Shown here piece by piece: positions 33,471 to 42,896 of a DNA stretch of 64,000 nucleotides. The DNA is from Nitrospira sp. CR1.3 (GTDB taxonomy: Bacteria; Nitrospirota; Nitrospiria; Nitrospirales; Nitrospiraceae). Numbering within the stretch: the first letter of the stretch is position 1; each line of letters starts with the position of its first letter. Position numbers and translations under genes: made by a program. Location: assembly GCA_014055525.1 (NCBI GenBank), contig WIAH01000009.1:62001-126000 (forward strand), read 5' to 3'. The notes under the pieces are model-generated. The model ran no database searches. It was not told the DNA's origin and was given only the letters and a program-made list of their open reading frames with translations.

Positions 33471-33608
33471 ATGGAAGGAATTGTACTGTCTATGACGATG
33501 TTGTTCGAGCTGCTGCTGTCTATCCTCCTGGTTATGTGCTTGCTGGAGTGGTACCCCGCCGGTAAAATGGCGGCGTCCTCGAGCGAGACGACAGTGCGAC
33601 AACGGTAA
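33471..33608 (+). CDS. Small membrane peptide in RND operon
   Basis: A 45-residue ORF with a very good ribosome-binding site (GGAGGTG six bases before ATG). It has one hydrophobic helix (MTMLFELLLSILLVMCLLEW, residues 8-27) and a short basic tail. Single-helix peptides can tune RND pumps (AcrZ with AcrB is the known case); this one has no visible similarity to AcrZ, but sits 14 bases after the STAS gene and 29 bases before the adaptor gene. Function is inference from context. Confidence 0.7.
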   Translation: MEGIVLSMTMLFELLLSILLVMCLLEWYPAGKMAASSSETTVRQR

Positions 33609-33637
33609 GGAACGGTAAGAAACTGGAGCATATCGCC

Positions 33638-34825
33638 ATGGCTTATCCGGAAACCCGACGGTTTGGATTTGTCGCCGCATTGTTCGCGTTGGCTGCCATA
33701 GCCGCGTTGCCCGGCTGCAAGGAGCAGGCTGATTCAGCCCCTGCCCAGCAGCTGGCTCAGGTCGAGGTGGTGACTGTAACCACACAAACCGTTCCCGACG
33801 AGCCGGAATTCATCGGCCAGGCGGAAGCGTCTCGCCCCGTGGAAATCCGCTCTCAAGTGACAGGGATTCTCAAAGCCGTGTTGTATACCGAGGGCCGCGA
33901 CGTCAAGAAAGGAGACCGGCTCTATCAGATCGATCCCGTCCCCTTTCAAGCCGCAGCGGCCAGCGCAAAAGCGAAGATCGCACAGGCCGAGGCCAAAGTC
34001 GTCCAGGCCAAGCAGGATCTGGCGAGGGTGAAGCCGCTGCTTGTCGAACAGGCGGTTAGTCAGAAAGATGTGGATGATGCGATTGCAGAGGATCTGTCGG
34101 CCAAGGCCGCTCTTCAGGGGGCAAAGGCCGATCTCATCAAGGCCCAGTTCGATTTGGACAACACCCTCATCACGGCCCCTATCGAAGGGCTGATCGAACG
34201 GAGCCGCTACTACGAGGGTCGCCTGGTATCGGCCCAAACCGATTTGCTGACCGTGGTCCATCGCGTTGATCCGATGTACGTGGTCGTAAGCGTGCCGGAA
34301 ACGTTTTTTCTGAAGCGGAGCCACGATATCGAGGCGAAAAAGATCAATCATCCGGGCGCCTATGAACTGCGCGGCGTCTTAACCTTCATGGACGGAACCA
34401 TCTATCCTCACGAAGGCGTGTTGGATCTTATGGAGCCGGGAATGCGAACGGAGACAGGCTCGCGTGTGGAGCGCATGACATTCCCGAATCCGCAGCGGAC
34501 CCTGTTACCGGGTCAGTTTGTGAAAGTGAGATTGAAAGGCGATGCCAAGCCCAACGCGGTCCTGATTCCCCAGCGGGCCGTCCTGCAGGGGCCCCAAGGG
34601 CCCTTTGTCTACATCGTGAGCCCTGAAGAACGGATCGAGATCCGGCCTGTTGAAGCGTCGGTCTGGCAAGGCGACCAATGGCTCATCGACTCCGGCTTGA
34701 AAGCCGGCGAGCGGGTCGTCGTCAACGGGTTGATGAAGATCGGTCCTGGTGCGCCCGTCAAGGCTGTGCCGTGGGGAGCAACCCCTGCGGAAGCTGCGCC
34801 ATCCGGTCCGGCCAAACAGGGATAA
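33638..34825 (+). CDS. RND efflux periplasmic adaptor lipoprotein (AcrA/MexA-like)
   Basis: A 395-residue membrane fusion protein with a lipoprotein signal (LFALAAIAALPGCKEQ, lipobox L-P-G-C near residue 27). The lipoyl half-motif is ASRPVEIRSQVTGILKAVLY, followed by a helical hairpin (about residues 105-165), TLITAPIEGLIERSRYYEG and the barrel/membrane-proximal domain. It tethers to the inner membrane through the lipid and connects the pump at 34828 with the channel at 38003. The stop is two bases before the pump ATG. Confidence 0.93.
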   Translation: MAYPETRRFGFVAALFALAAIAALPGCKEQADSAPAQQLAQVEVVTVTTQTVPDEPEFIGQAEASRPVEIRSQVTGILKAVLYTEGRDVKKGDRLYQIDPVPFQAAAASAKAKIAQAEAKVVQAKQDLARVKPLLVEQAVSQKDVDDAIAEDLSAKAALQGAKADLIKAQFDLDNTLITAPIEGLIERSRYYEGRLVSAQTDLLTVVHRVDPMYVVVSVPETFFLKRSHDIEAKKINHPGAYELRGVLTFMDGTIYPHEGVLDLMEPGMRTETGSRVERMTFPNPQRTLLPGQFVKVRLKGDAKPNAVLIPQRAVLQGPQGPFVYIVSPEERIEIRPVEASVWQGDQWLIDSGLKAGERVVVNGLMKIGPGAPVKAVPWGATPAEAAPSGPAKQG

Positions 34826-34827
34826 CC

Positions 34828-37800
34828 ATGACATCACACGTCTTCATCGATCGGCCGATTATGGCTTCCGTGGTCTCCGTCGTGATCGTGGTCATGGGGC
34901 TGCTATCCGTTCAGTTTCTTCCGATCGCGCAGTTTCCTGAGATCACGCCGCCGGTCGTCCAGATCGATGCCGACTATCCGGGCGCCAGCGCGGAGGTTGT
35001 CGCGGATTCGGTCGCCCGCGCAATCGAAGTCCAACTGCCCGGCATCGACAACCTCGTCTATTTCGACAGCACGAGCAGCAACGACGGACACGTGACGATC
35101 AAGCTCACGTTCGAGATCGGGACCGATCCGGACATCGCGCAGGTGCAGACGCAGAACCGGGAAAAGCTCGCGGAACCTCAGCTGCCTCCCGAAGTCATCC
35201 GGCAGGGCGTGAGCGTGAAGAAAATGTCGCCGGATCTCGTCGCCGTCATCGCGCTCAAATCGACCGACGCCAACCATGACGCGGTGTTCCTGTCGAACTA
35301 CGCGATTCTGAGGTTGGTTGATAACGTGCGTCGCGTCAAAGGCGTCGGTGATGCGATGGTGTTCGGCCAGCAAAACTACAGCATGCGCATCATCTTGAAT
35401 CCGCTGCTGATGGCCAAGCTCGGCCTCACGCCGACCGACATTGCGGCGATCGTCCGAGAACAGAACCGCGATTACCCTGCCGGCACGATCGGGCGCGAGC
35501 CCGCTCCCAAAGGAACCGAGTTGACGATTCCGGTCATCACGAAAGGCCGACTGTCGGAGGTCAAAGAATTTGAGGAATTGATCGTACGCGCGCTGCCTGA
35601 TGGTTCGCTGGTGCGCCTCAAGGACGTGGCTCGCATCGAACTCGGCGCGCAGTCGTATGCGCTCGAAGGGCGCTGGAACAGCAGCCCGACCACGTTCATC
35701 GTCACGTTTCTCGCGCCGGGGGCGAATGCCTTGGACACTGTCCGGCGGACGCGCGCCGAGATGGACGCAATGGCCAAGAGTTTTCCTCCCGGCGTGTCCT
35801 ACGACATACCGTACGACACCACGAGATTCATCGAGGTGTCTATCAAGGAGGTCGTGAAGACGCTTCTGGAGGCGATGGCGCTGGTGGTCCTCGTCGTGTA
35901 TCTGTTTCTCCAGAGCTGGCGGGCGACGATCATTCCTACCGTGGCCGTGCCCGTGTCGCTGATCGGGACCTTCGCGGGCCTGTACGCTCTGGGCTTTTCG
36001 ATCAATACCATTACGCTCTTCGGGATGGTGCTCGCGATCGGCATCGTGGTCGACGACGCGATCGTCGTGGTCGAAAACGTCGAGCGCCACATGCGCGAGG
36101 ATCGGGTCTCGCCGAAGGAAGCGGCCAAACGAGCGATGAATGAAGTCACCGCCCCCGTCATCGCCATTGTGCTGGTGCTGGTCTCGGTGTTCGTTCCGGT
36201 CGGGTTCGTCGGCGGCATCACCGGACAACTCTACAAGCAGTTCGCGGCCACCATTGCGATCTCGGTCACGGTTTCGGGGTTCGTCGCGCTCACGCTCAGT
36301 CCCGCGCTCTGCGCGATGGTCCTGGTTCCTCAGCACGGCGAACGGGGAAAATTCTGGCTGTGGTTCGACCGGATATTCGGCAAGACGCAACGGGGCTATA
36401 CGAGCATCGTCGGAGGACTGGTCCTCCGGCCCCTTCGAGTGATGCTGGTGTTCGGGCTCGTGCTGCTCGTGACATTCGGCATGTTCAACAGCCTGCCCCG
36501 CAGCTTCTTGCCGGAAGAGGACCAAGGCTACTTCATCGTCGTCGCGCAGTTGCCGGACGGGGCCTCGAAGCAACGGACCGACGCGGTGCTGGAGCGGATC
36601 GAACGGTTTTTCCAGGCCAATCCAGCCGTGCATTCGACCGACGCCATGTCCGGACAGAACTTCGTGTTCGGCACCAGGGGGCCCAATTCCGCCACGATGT
36701 TCGTGCCGCTGCATCTGTGGGACGAACGCAAAGAACCGCACCAGCATGTGCAAGCGCTGATCGGCATGGCGTTCGGGGAATTCGCCAAGATTCCGGAGGC
36801 CCTGCTACTGGCCTTCAACGCGCCCTCGCTCAGAGGGGTCGGCACAGTCGGCGGCTTTTCGGCCCAGCTTCAGGATCCGAGCGGCGGGGACTTCAAGAAA
36901 TTTGCGATGGTCGCGCAACAGTTCATTGAACGGGCGAAGAAGGAGCCGGCCATTGCGCAGGTCGGGACGAATTTTCGCGTGTCGGCCCCCCGGCTCTATG
37001 CCCACGTGAATCGCGAGCGGGCCAAAGCGCTCGGCGTGCCGATCTCGGAGATTTTCGATACGCTTCAGGCCTATTTCGGGACCTTTTACATCAACGACTT
37101 CCTCAAGTTCGGCCGTATTTACCATGTGCAGACGGAAGCGGATGCCGAATTCCGATCGACGCCGCAGGATATTTCAAAGATCTACGTCCGCGCCCAGAAC
37201 GCGCAAGGAACGAACATGATTCCCTTGGACACCGTCGTGACTACGGAGTACCAAAGCGGTCCCGATCCGGTGAACCATTTCAACGGGTACAACACCGCCC
37301 TTGTGCTGGGAGCCGCCGCGCCGGGCTATAGTTCAGGACAGGCTCTCGAAGCCCTGGAACGCGTGGCGAAGGAAGTATTGGTACCGCAGGGGTATGCGAT
37401 CGATTGGAGCAATATCTCGTTTCAGGAGCGACGGGTAGGCAGCCAATCCAACGTGGTCTTTGTCATCGGCCTGCTCATGGTGTTCCTCGTGCTGGCGGCC
37501 CAATTTGAAAGCTGGGCCGTCCCCTTCGCGGTCATCCTCGCCGTTCCGTTCGCCATCTTCGGGGCATTGGCAGCGGTCTGGGTGCGGGGCTTTACGAACG
37601 ACATCTATTTCCAGATCGGGCTCGTCACCTTGATCGGCCTCTCGGCCAAGAACGCCATTCTGATTGTGGAGTTCGCCAACACGCGCTATGAGGCTGGTCG
37701 CCCGCTGATTGAAGCCGCGGTCGAGGCGGCGCGCTTGCGGTTTCGACCGATCATCATGACGTCGATGGCCTTCATTTTCGGCATGTTTCCTCTGGTGGTG

Positions 37801-38001
37801 GCCACGGGCGCCGGCGCGGCCAGCCGCCAGTCGATCGGCACGGGCGTGCTGGGCGGGATGCTCGCCGCGACCTTTCTCGCGATCTTCTTTGTTCCCCTGT
37901 TCTACGTACTCATTCGGAAAGTGACCGTTCGGAAACGGGAATCTGTACCATCACATGCGGAATCAGCCGGGCGGCTCGTTTCCGCTGAAGAGGGGTTCTG
38001 A
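34828..38001 (+). CDS. RND multidrug efflux pump (AcrB/MexB-like)
   Basis: A 1057-residue HAE-1 pump starting TSHVFIDRPIMASVVSVVIV. The proton-relay Asp pair is in VLAIGIVVDDAIVVVENVERH, GGITGQLYKQFAATIAISV is the conserved helix-6 region, and FINDIYFQIGLVTLIGLSAK-like sequence (TNDIYFQIGLVTLIGLSAKN) lies near residue 940. Two large periplasmic porter regions flank the helices as usual. It exports drugs, dyes or lipophilic metabolites. It overlaps neither partner but is spaced 2 bases from each, so all three are translated together. Confidence 0.95.
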   Translation: MTSHVFIDRPIMASVVSVVIVVMGLLSVQFLPIAQFPEITPPVVQIDADYPGASAEVVADSVARAIEVQLPGIDNLVYFDSTSSNDGHVTIKLTFEIGTDPDIAQVQTQNREKLAEPQLPPEVIRQGVSVKKMSPDLVAVIALKSTDANHDAVFLSNYAILRLVDNVRRVKGVGDAMVFGQQNYSMRIILNPLLMAKLGLTPTDIAAIVREQNRDYPAGTIGREPAPKGTELTIPVITKGRLSEVKEFEELIVRALPDGSLVRLKDVARIELGAQSYALEGRWNSSPTTFIVTFLAPGANALDTVRRTRAEMDAMAKSFPPGVSYDIPYDTTRFIEVSIKEVVKTLLEAMALVVLVVYLFLQSWRATIIPTVAVPVSLIGTFAGLYALGFSINTITLFGMVLAIGIVVDDAIVVVENVERHMREDRVSPKEAAKRAMNEVTAPVIAIVLVLVSVFVPVGFVGGITGQLYKQFAATIAISVTVSGFVALTLSPALCAMVLVPQHGERGKFWLWFDRIFGKTQRGYTSIVGGLVLRPLRVMLVFGLVLLVTFGMFNSLPRSFLPEEDQGYFIVVAQLPDGASKQRTDAVLERIERFFQANPAVHSTDAMSGQNFVFGTRGPNSATMFVPLHLWDERKEPHQHVQALIGMAFGEFAKIPEALLLAFNAPSLRGVGTVGGFSAQLQDPSGGDFKKFAMVAQQFIERAKKEPAIAQVGTNFRVSAPRLYAHVNRERAKALGVPISEIFDTLQAYFGTFYINDFLKFGRIYHVQTEADAEFRSTPQDISKIYVRAQNAQGTNMIPLDTVVTTEYQSGPDPVNHFNGYNTALVLGAAAPGYSSGQALEALERVAKEVLVPQGYAIDWSNISFQERRVGSQSNVVFVIGLLMVFLVLAAQFESWAVPFAVILAVPFAIFGALAAVWVRGFTNDIYFQIGLVTLIGLSAKNAILIVEFANTRYEAGRPLIEAAVEAARLRFRPIIMTSMAFIFGMFPLVVATGAGAASRQSIGTGVLGGMLAATFLAIFFVPLFYVLIRKVTVRKRESVPSHAESAGRLVSAEEGF

Positions 38002-38002
38002 A

Positions 38003-39430
38003 ATGCGTACGATACTGCTCGTCTTTTCCGCCGCGGCCTTACTCTCCTGTGCGGTCGGTCCCGATTACGAACGGCCGGCCGATCCTCCTGTCGACAAATT
38101 CCGGATGGCGGAAGCAACGACTGATACGACGTCGATCGCCAACATGCCTTGGTGGGAGCTTCTGCGGGATCAGGAACTTCAAAAGCTGGTTCGCACCGCC
38201 TTGGATGAAAATAAGGATCTCCGTCGGGCCATCGCCAGCGTCGAAGAATTTCAGTCGCGGCTCTTCATATCGCGGATGGACTTCGCTCCGCAACTCTCCG
38301 CCACGGCTTACGCGCCTTCCGTCAAGAACAGCAGTTTTGCATTTCCCGGCTTTCCCAACCCATTCAACTACTACCTTCAGGGCAATCTCACATGGGAGAT
38401 CGATATCTGGGGCCGCATCCGCCGGTCGAATGAAGCGGCGCGCGCGGATCTCCTGTCCAAAGAGGAAAGCCGACGGGCAGTCGTGCTGCAACTTGTGAGC
38501 GGAGTGGCCGAAGCTTATTTCGATCTTTTGCAGTTCGATATGCAATTGGGGATCGCCCGAGAGACTGTGAAATCGTGGGAGGAATCGGTGCGGATCGCGC
38601 AGGCCCGGCTGCGACAAGGCATGACCAACAAGCTCGATCTGGATCAGTTCGAATCAGAGCGGGCCAATGCGGTGGCGAGGACGGCTGAGCTGGAGCGACA
38701 GATGGTCCAGAAGGAGAACCAGATCAGCGTGCTGCTCGGACGCAGCCCGCGGCAAGTCCCGCGGGGACGGTCTCTCACCGAACAGGTCGTTCCGCCTGAG
38801 GTCCCGCCGGGTCTTCCTTCGGAACTGCTGCAGCGAAGACCTGATATCGTGCAGGCGGAGCGAGAACTCGCAGCGGCCACTGCTCGGATCGGCATGGCGA
38901 AGGCCGATCGTTTCCCGAAACTGTCTCTTACGGGTCTGCTGGGCATTGCCAACCCTCAGATAACCAATCTCTTTACTCCCGGCAGCGACTTTGCCGCGTT
39001 GGGGCCGACCATAACCGGGCCGCTCTTGAATGCTCAGATTCTGGGCTTCCAGCAGGAAGCTGCCGAAGCTCAAGCGCGACAGAGCCTGGCGCAGTACGAA
39101 CAGTCGGTCTTGGTGGCATTCCGGGAAGTCGAGGATTCCCTCGTGGCGGTTCGCACGGTCCGAGATCAGCGTCAAGCGCAGATCCAACGTGTGGATGCCT
39201 TGCGCTCCGCGTTCCGTCTCGCTGAACTGCGGTATAAGGGAGGCCTCGCGAGTTATCTCGATGTCTTGGTCGCGCGGCGTACGCTCTTCGAGGCCGAGTT
39301 GGCGCTGACGGAAACCCATCGACTCCACCTGGTCTCAATCGTTCAGCTTTACAAGGCCTTAGGAGGAGGGTGGTCTCCTGAAACGGCCGCCGACAATTCT
39401 GGCTCGACGACGCAGAAGGGCAACGGATAA
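38003..39430 (+). CDS. Outer-membrane efflux lipoprotein (OprM/NodT-like)
   Basis: A 475-residue outer-membrane factor. The signal ends in a lipobox (VFSAAALLSCAVGPDY, Cys near residue 15). Two repeats of the TolC fold are visible: WWELLRDQELQKLVRTALDE and a second copy around LPSELLQRRPDIVQAERELA. SYLDVLVARRTLFEAELAL is the typical late helix. It provides the outer-membrane channel for the AcrA/AcrB-like pair upstream and perhaps for the channel-less pump at 22523. ATG 38003 lies two bases after the pump stop. Confidence 0.94.
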   Translation: MRTILLVFSAAALLSCAVGPDYERPADPPVDKFRMAEATTDTTSIANMPWWELLRDQELQKLVRTALDENKDLRRAIASVEEFQSRLFISRMDFAPQLSATAYAPSVKNSSFAFPGFPNPFNYYLQGNLTWEIDIWGRIRRSNEAARADLLSKEESRRAVVLQLVSGVAEAYFDLLQFDMQLGIARETVKSWEESVRIAQARLRQGMTNKLDLDQFESERANAVARTAELERQMVQKENQISVLLGRSPRQVPRGRSLTEQVVPPEVPPGLPSELLQRRPDIVQAERELAAATARIGMAKADRFPKLSLTGLLGIANPQITNLFTPGSDFAALGPTITGPLLNAQILGFQQEAAEAQARQSLAQYEQSVLVAFREVEDSLVAVRTVRDQRQAQIQRVDALRSAFRLAELRYKGGLASYLDVLVARRTLFEAELALTETHRLHLVSIVQLYKALGGGWSPETAADNSGSTTQKGNG

Positions 39431-39496
39431 GATACGTCGGAAGCGGAGAGAGTCCCCACCAACGGTCAGTTCATGACCATGAGGAAGGAGGCAGCC

Positions 39497-39709
39497 ATGC
39501 CCAAACGCGCGACGAAACAATCAGGGCCCGCGGAACTCAAACGCGTCATTTTCGGAAAAGGCGCGCCGCGCCCGCACGAAATGCATCAGGAGATCGAGAG
39601 ACGCGCCTATGAACTCTACCTTCAACGCGGCGGCGGAGACGGTCGAGCCGAAGAGGATTGGTTTCAGGCGGAGCGGGAATTGCGCGGAGAACAGAGCCGG
39701 GCTCAGTGA
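39497..39709 (+). CDS. DUF2934 domain protein
   Basis: A 70-residue protein with the DUF2934 signature: EIERRAYELYLQRGGGDGRA followed by EEDWFQAERELRG. These small acidic proteins have no assigned function and are often found in soil and sediment bacteria. ATG 39497 has GGAAGGAGG nine bases upstream. It is followed after six bases by the nitroreductase gene. Confidence 0.85.
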   Translation: MPKRATKQSGPAELKRVIFGKGAPRPHEMHQEIERRAYELYLQRGGGDGRAEEDWFQAERELRGEQSRAQ

Positions 39710-39715
39710 AGGCTG

Positions 39716-40318
39716 ATGGAGAAACCTGCCGAATCACAGCATCCGATCCATGAACTCTTGCAACGGCGCTGGAGTCCGCGCGCGTTTGCCGAGCGATCCA
39801 TAGAACACGAGAAGATGCGAAGCCTGTTCGAAGCCGCGCGGTGGGCGCCGTCCTCTAGCAACGAACAACCTTGGCGCTTCCTGGCTGCCACCAAGGAGAC
39901 GCCGGTCGATTACGACCGGCTGCTCGCCTGTCTTGTCGAGGGCAACCGCAAGTGGGCGTTTCGCGCGCCCTTGCTGGTGATGTCAGTGGCCAGCCTGAAT
40001 TTCGAGGACGAGGCCAAACCGAACCGGCATGCCTTTCACGATACGGGCCTCGCGGCGGAAAATCTCGTGCTTCAGGCGGTCGCGCTGGGACTGGTGGCCC
40101 ATCAGATGGCCGGTTTCGACATCGAGAAGGCGCGCAGAACCTGTCTCATTCCGCCGGGCTACGATCCCGTGGCGATGATCGCCGTCGGCTACCCGGGCGA
40201 CCCATCCCTGCTTCCCGACTATCTGCGCGAGCGGGAAATGAAACCGCGCGATCGCAAGCCGGCCGGCGAGTTCGTCTTTTCGTCTCAGTGGGGTCAGGCC
40301 TCGCCTCTGATTCGGTGA
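39716..40318 (+). CDS. Nitroreductase family protein
   Basis: A 200-residue FMN-dependent nitroreductase fold protein: LLQRRWSPRAFAERSI, then FEAARWAPSSSNEQPWRF (flavin-binding), and LVAHQMAGFDIEKARRTCLI near residue 130. These enzymes reduce nitro groups, quinones or enones with NAD(P)H. It lies in a run of plus-strand genes with the AlkA-like gene following after four bases, suggesting joint expression. Confidence 0.9.
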   Translation: MEKPAESQHPIHELLQRRWSPRAFAERSIEHEKMRSLFEAARWAPSSSNEQPWRFLAATKETPVDYDRLLACLVEGNRKWAFRAPLLVMSVASLNFEDEAKPNRHAFHDTGLAAENLVLQAVALGLVAHQMAGFDIEKARRTCLIPPGYDPVAMIAVGYPGDPSLLPDYLREREMKPRDRKPAGEFVFSSQWGQASPLIR

Positions 40319-40322
40319 CCCG

Positions 40323-40973
40323 GTGACACGTCCTTCGCCAGCGATCAGACATCTCTCGCAGATCGATCCGGTCATGGGGCGATTGATCCGCGACATCGGA
40401 CCTTGCATGCTGAAACAGCGGAGCCGACGGTCGCCGTTTGAATCATTGGCGAGAGCGATCGCCTATCAGCAACTCCATGAGAAGGCAGCGGAGAGTATTC
40501 TGCGCCGATTCATCGCTCTGTTTCCGGGCCGGCGGTTTCCTCGACCGGACGACCTGCTCGCGCTCAACGCGAACAGGATCAGACGCTCGGGATTCTCCCG
40601 CGCCAAGGTCCTGGCGCTTCGCGACCTGGCTGCCAAGGCGCTTGACGGGACGCTGCCGACCGGTCGCGTGATCAGCCGGCTCGACGACCATGCGATCGTC
40701 GAACGACTCATCGAGATCCGCGGGATCGGCCGGTGGACGGTCGAGATGCTGCTGATTTTTCAGTTGGGCCGTCCAGACGTGTTGCCGGTCGATGATTTCG
40801 GCGTACGTAACGGCTTTCGGATCGCCTACGACCGGCGGTTCATGCCGACACCGACGGAAGTGTTACGATATGGAGAGCGGTGGAAGCCCTATCGGACCAC
40901 CGCTTCCTGGTACCTCTGGCGCGCGGCGGATCGGGTGAAGAACGGGAAAGAGGGCCCCGGCATTACAATGTAA
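40323..40973 (+). CDS. DNA-3-methyladenine glycosylase II, AlkA-like
   Basis: A 216-residue HhH-GPD base-excision glycosylase. AIAYQQLHEKAAESILRRFI is the family N-terminal helix, and LIEIRGIGRWTVEMLLIF is the helix-hairpin-helix followed by PDVLPVDDFGVRNGF with the catalytic Asp. It removes alkylated purines from DNA. It starts with GTG four bases after the nitroreductase stop. AlkA proper has an extra N-terminal domain; this is the short form. Confidence 0.92.
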   Translation: MTRPSPAIRHLSQIDPVMGRLIRDIGPCMLKQRSRRSPFESLARAIAYQQLHEKAAESILRRFIALFPGRRFPRPDDLLALNANRIRRSGFSRAKVLALRDLAAKALDGTLPTGRVISRLDDHAIVERLIEIRGIGRWTVEMLLIFQLGRPDVLPVDDFGVRNGFRIAYDRRFMPTPTEVLRYGERWKPYRTTASWYLWRAADRVKNGKEGPGITM

Positions 40974-40984
40974 AGAGCGTAGCC

Positions 40985-41863
40985 ATGGCCGACAGGAAGA
41001 AACGCCTCGAATCCAATGCAGCGGGAAACTTTTTCGTCGATGCGACCTGCATCAACTGTGACACCTGCCGCCAGTTGGCGCCGAAGAGCTTTGCGGAAAT
41101 CGGCGAGTATTCGGCGGTCGCGCGTCAGCCGATCGATGATGAACAGTCTTTCCAGGCCTATCAAGCGCTCATCGCCTGCCCGGTCGGCTCCATCGGCACC
41201 GAACATGCCGACAACGCGCGCCTACAGCAGGCGAAGAACAGTTTCCCTCTCCAACTGGAGGAGGACGTCTTTTATTGCGGGTTCAATTCGGAGAAGTCGT
41301 TCGGCGCCAACAGTTTCTTCGTTCGGCATCCCGACGGAAACTGGCTGGTCGACTCGCCCCGATACCTGAAGCAACTGGTCGCGGCCTTCGAGCGAATGGG
41401 CGGCATCAGGTTCATTTTCCTCACTCATGAAGACGACGTCGCCGATGCCGATCGATATGCGGACCATTTCGGCGCGAAACGACTGATTCACCGGGAGGAC
41501 GCGGCGGCGGTCCCCGGCGCGGAATGGGTGGTGGAAGGGACGGAACCGCAGCAGTTGGCATCTCAGTTCCAGGTCATTCCCGTTCCCGGCCACACGCCGG
41601 GGTCTCAAGCGCTCCTGTTCAAGGAACGGTTCCTGTTCACCGGGGATCACCTCTGGTGGGACCCTCGCACCCAGCGGTTGGGTTCGCCCAACGCGTTGGT
41701 ATGGAACCGCGAGGAGTTGGAACGCTCCATCGAGAAGCTTCTTCATCATCGGTTCGAATGGGTGTTGGCCGGTCATGGGGATCGGGTTCACTTGAGCCGG
41801 GAGGCTCTCCGCGCGAAGCTCCTGGAACTGGTCGAAACCAGGAAAGTCGTCACAGGCGTATGA
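40985..41863 (+). CDS. Ferredoxin-metallo-beta-lactamase fusion protein
   Basis: A 292-residue protein. Residues about 15-75 form a [4Fe-4S] ferredoxin (VDATCINCDTCRQLAPKSF with C-x2-C-x2-C, and LIACPVGSIG). Residues about 90-285 form a metallo-beta-lactamase domain in which the usual H-x-H-x-D-H is degenerate (FLTHEDDVADADRYADHFG), with PVPGHTPGS, FTGDHLWW and VLAGHGDRV supplying other metal positions. Fusion of an iron-sulfur centre to this fold suggests a redox enzyme rather than a hydrolase. ATG 40985 follows the glycosylase stop by 11 bases. Confidence 0.85.
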   Translation: MADRKKRLESNAAGNFFVDATCINCDTCRQLAPKSFAEIGEYSAVARQPIDDEQSFQAYQALIACPVGSIGTEHADNARLQQAKNSFPLQLEEDVFYCGFNSEKSFGANSFFVRHPDGNWLVDSPRYLKQLVAAFERMGGIRFIFLTHEDDVADADRYADHFGAKRLIHREDAAAVPGAEWVVEGTEPQQLASQFQVIPVPGHTPGSQALLFKERFLFTGDHLWWDPRTQRLGSPNALVWNREELERSIEKLLHHRFEWVLAGHGDRVHLSREALRAKLLELVETRKVVTGV

Positions 41864-41936
41864 CCTCTGCCTGTCCAGAGAGACCGGTGTGAGCTGAAAC
41901 CAATCCGTGCGTTGGATCGTCAACGGGAGGAAGACG

Positions 41937-42887
41937 ATGTCGGAAAAGAAGATCATTGCCGTCGTCGGCGCGACCGGGGCGCAGGGAGGAGGACTCGTCC
42001 GGGCGATCATGAACGATCCGGGCAGCGGGTTTACCGCTCGGGCACTGACCAGAAATGCGAGTTCAGAGAAGGCCAAGGCTCTGGCCAAGCTGGGCGTTGA
42101 GGTGGTGGCGGCTGATCTCGACGATCTCGAGAGCCTGAGGCGGGCGTTCACCGGCGCCGACGCGGCCTTCTGTCTCACGAACTTCTGGGAGCATTGCTCG
42201 CCGGAAAAGGAAAAACTTCAAGCCAAAACGATGGCAGAGGCGGCTGAACAGTCGGGCATCCGTCATGCGATCTGGTCGACTCTTGAGGATACGCGCCGTT
42301 GGGTCCCGCTTTTTGACGACCGCATGCCGACTCTGATGGGGCGCTACAAAGTTCCCCATTTCGATGCCAAGGGCGAAGCGGATCAGGAATTTACGAATCG
42401 CGGCGTCCCGACGACGTTTTTGCTGACCTCCTTTTACTGGGACAACCTGATCTCATTCGGAATGGGACCGAAAAAGGGGTCGGACGGCTCGTTGCAGTTC
42501 GCGTTGCCGATGGGTGACAAGAAACTGCCCGGTATTGCCGCAGAGGACATCGGGAAGTGCGCGCTCGGCATCTTCAAAAAGGGCCGGGAGCATATCGGCA
42601 GGACCGTCGGAATCGCGGGGGAGCATCTTACGGGCGCGCAGATGGCCGCAACGATGACCGAAGTGTTCGGCCAACCAGTGCGGTATCACGCCGTGACTCC
42701 TGAGCAGTATCGCGGACTCGGCTTTCCCGGCGCCGACGACCTCGGCAACATGTTTCAGTTCAAGCGCGACTTCAATGAAGTGTTCTGCGGCCCCAGAAAT
42801 CCCTCGATCGCAAGAAACCTGAACCCCTCGCTCCAGACCTTCCGGACCTGGCTCGACCGCAACAAACAGCGGATTGTCATCTCCTGA
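41937..42887 (+). CDS. NmrA family NAD(P)-binding protein
   Basis: A 316-residue NmrA-type protein: IIAVVGATGAQGGGLVRAIM is the dinucleotide-binding motif, followed by ARALTRNASS and LAKLGVEVVAADLDDLESL. WSTLEDTRRWVP and the C-terminal half resemble NmrA/HSCARG redox sensors rather than active dehydrogenases. GGGAGGAAGACG precedes the ATG. It is the second NmrA-like gene in the window, and is followed after nine bases by the BT1-type carrier. Confidence 0.88.
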   Translation: MSEKKIIAVVGATGAQGGGLVRAIMNDPGSGFTARALTRNASSEKAKALAKLGVEVVAADLDDLESLRRAFTGADAAFCLTNFWEHCSPEKEKLQAKTMAEAAEQSGIRHAIWSTLEDTRRWVPLFDDRMPTLMGRYKVPHFDAKGEADQEFTNRGVPTTFLLTSFYWDNLISFGMGPKKGSDGSLQFALPMGDKKLPGIAAEDIGKCALGIFKKGREHIGRTVGIAGEHLTGAQMAATMTEVFGQPVRYHAVTPEQYRGLGFPGADDLGNMFQFKRDFNEVFCGPRNPSIARNLNPSLQTFRTWLDRNKQRIVIS

Positions 42888-42896
42888 CGACGGACT

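Noticed and set aside
34903..36753. A 616-codon minus-strand frame opposite the AcrB-like gene
   Set aside because: It lies wholly antisense to a clear RND pump, has His/Arg/Asp-rich composition typical of reversed high-GC coding DNA, and no domain.
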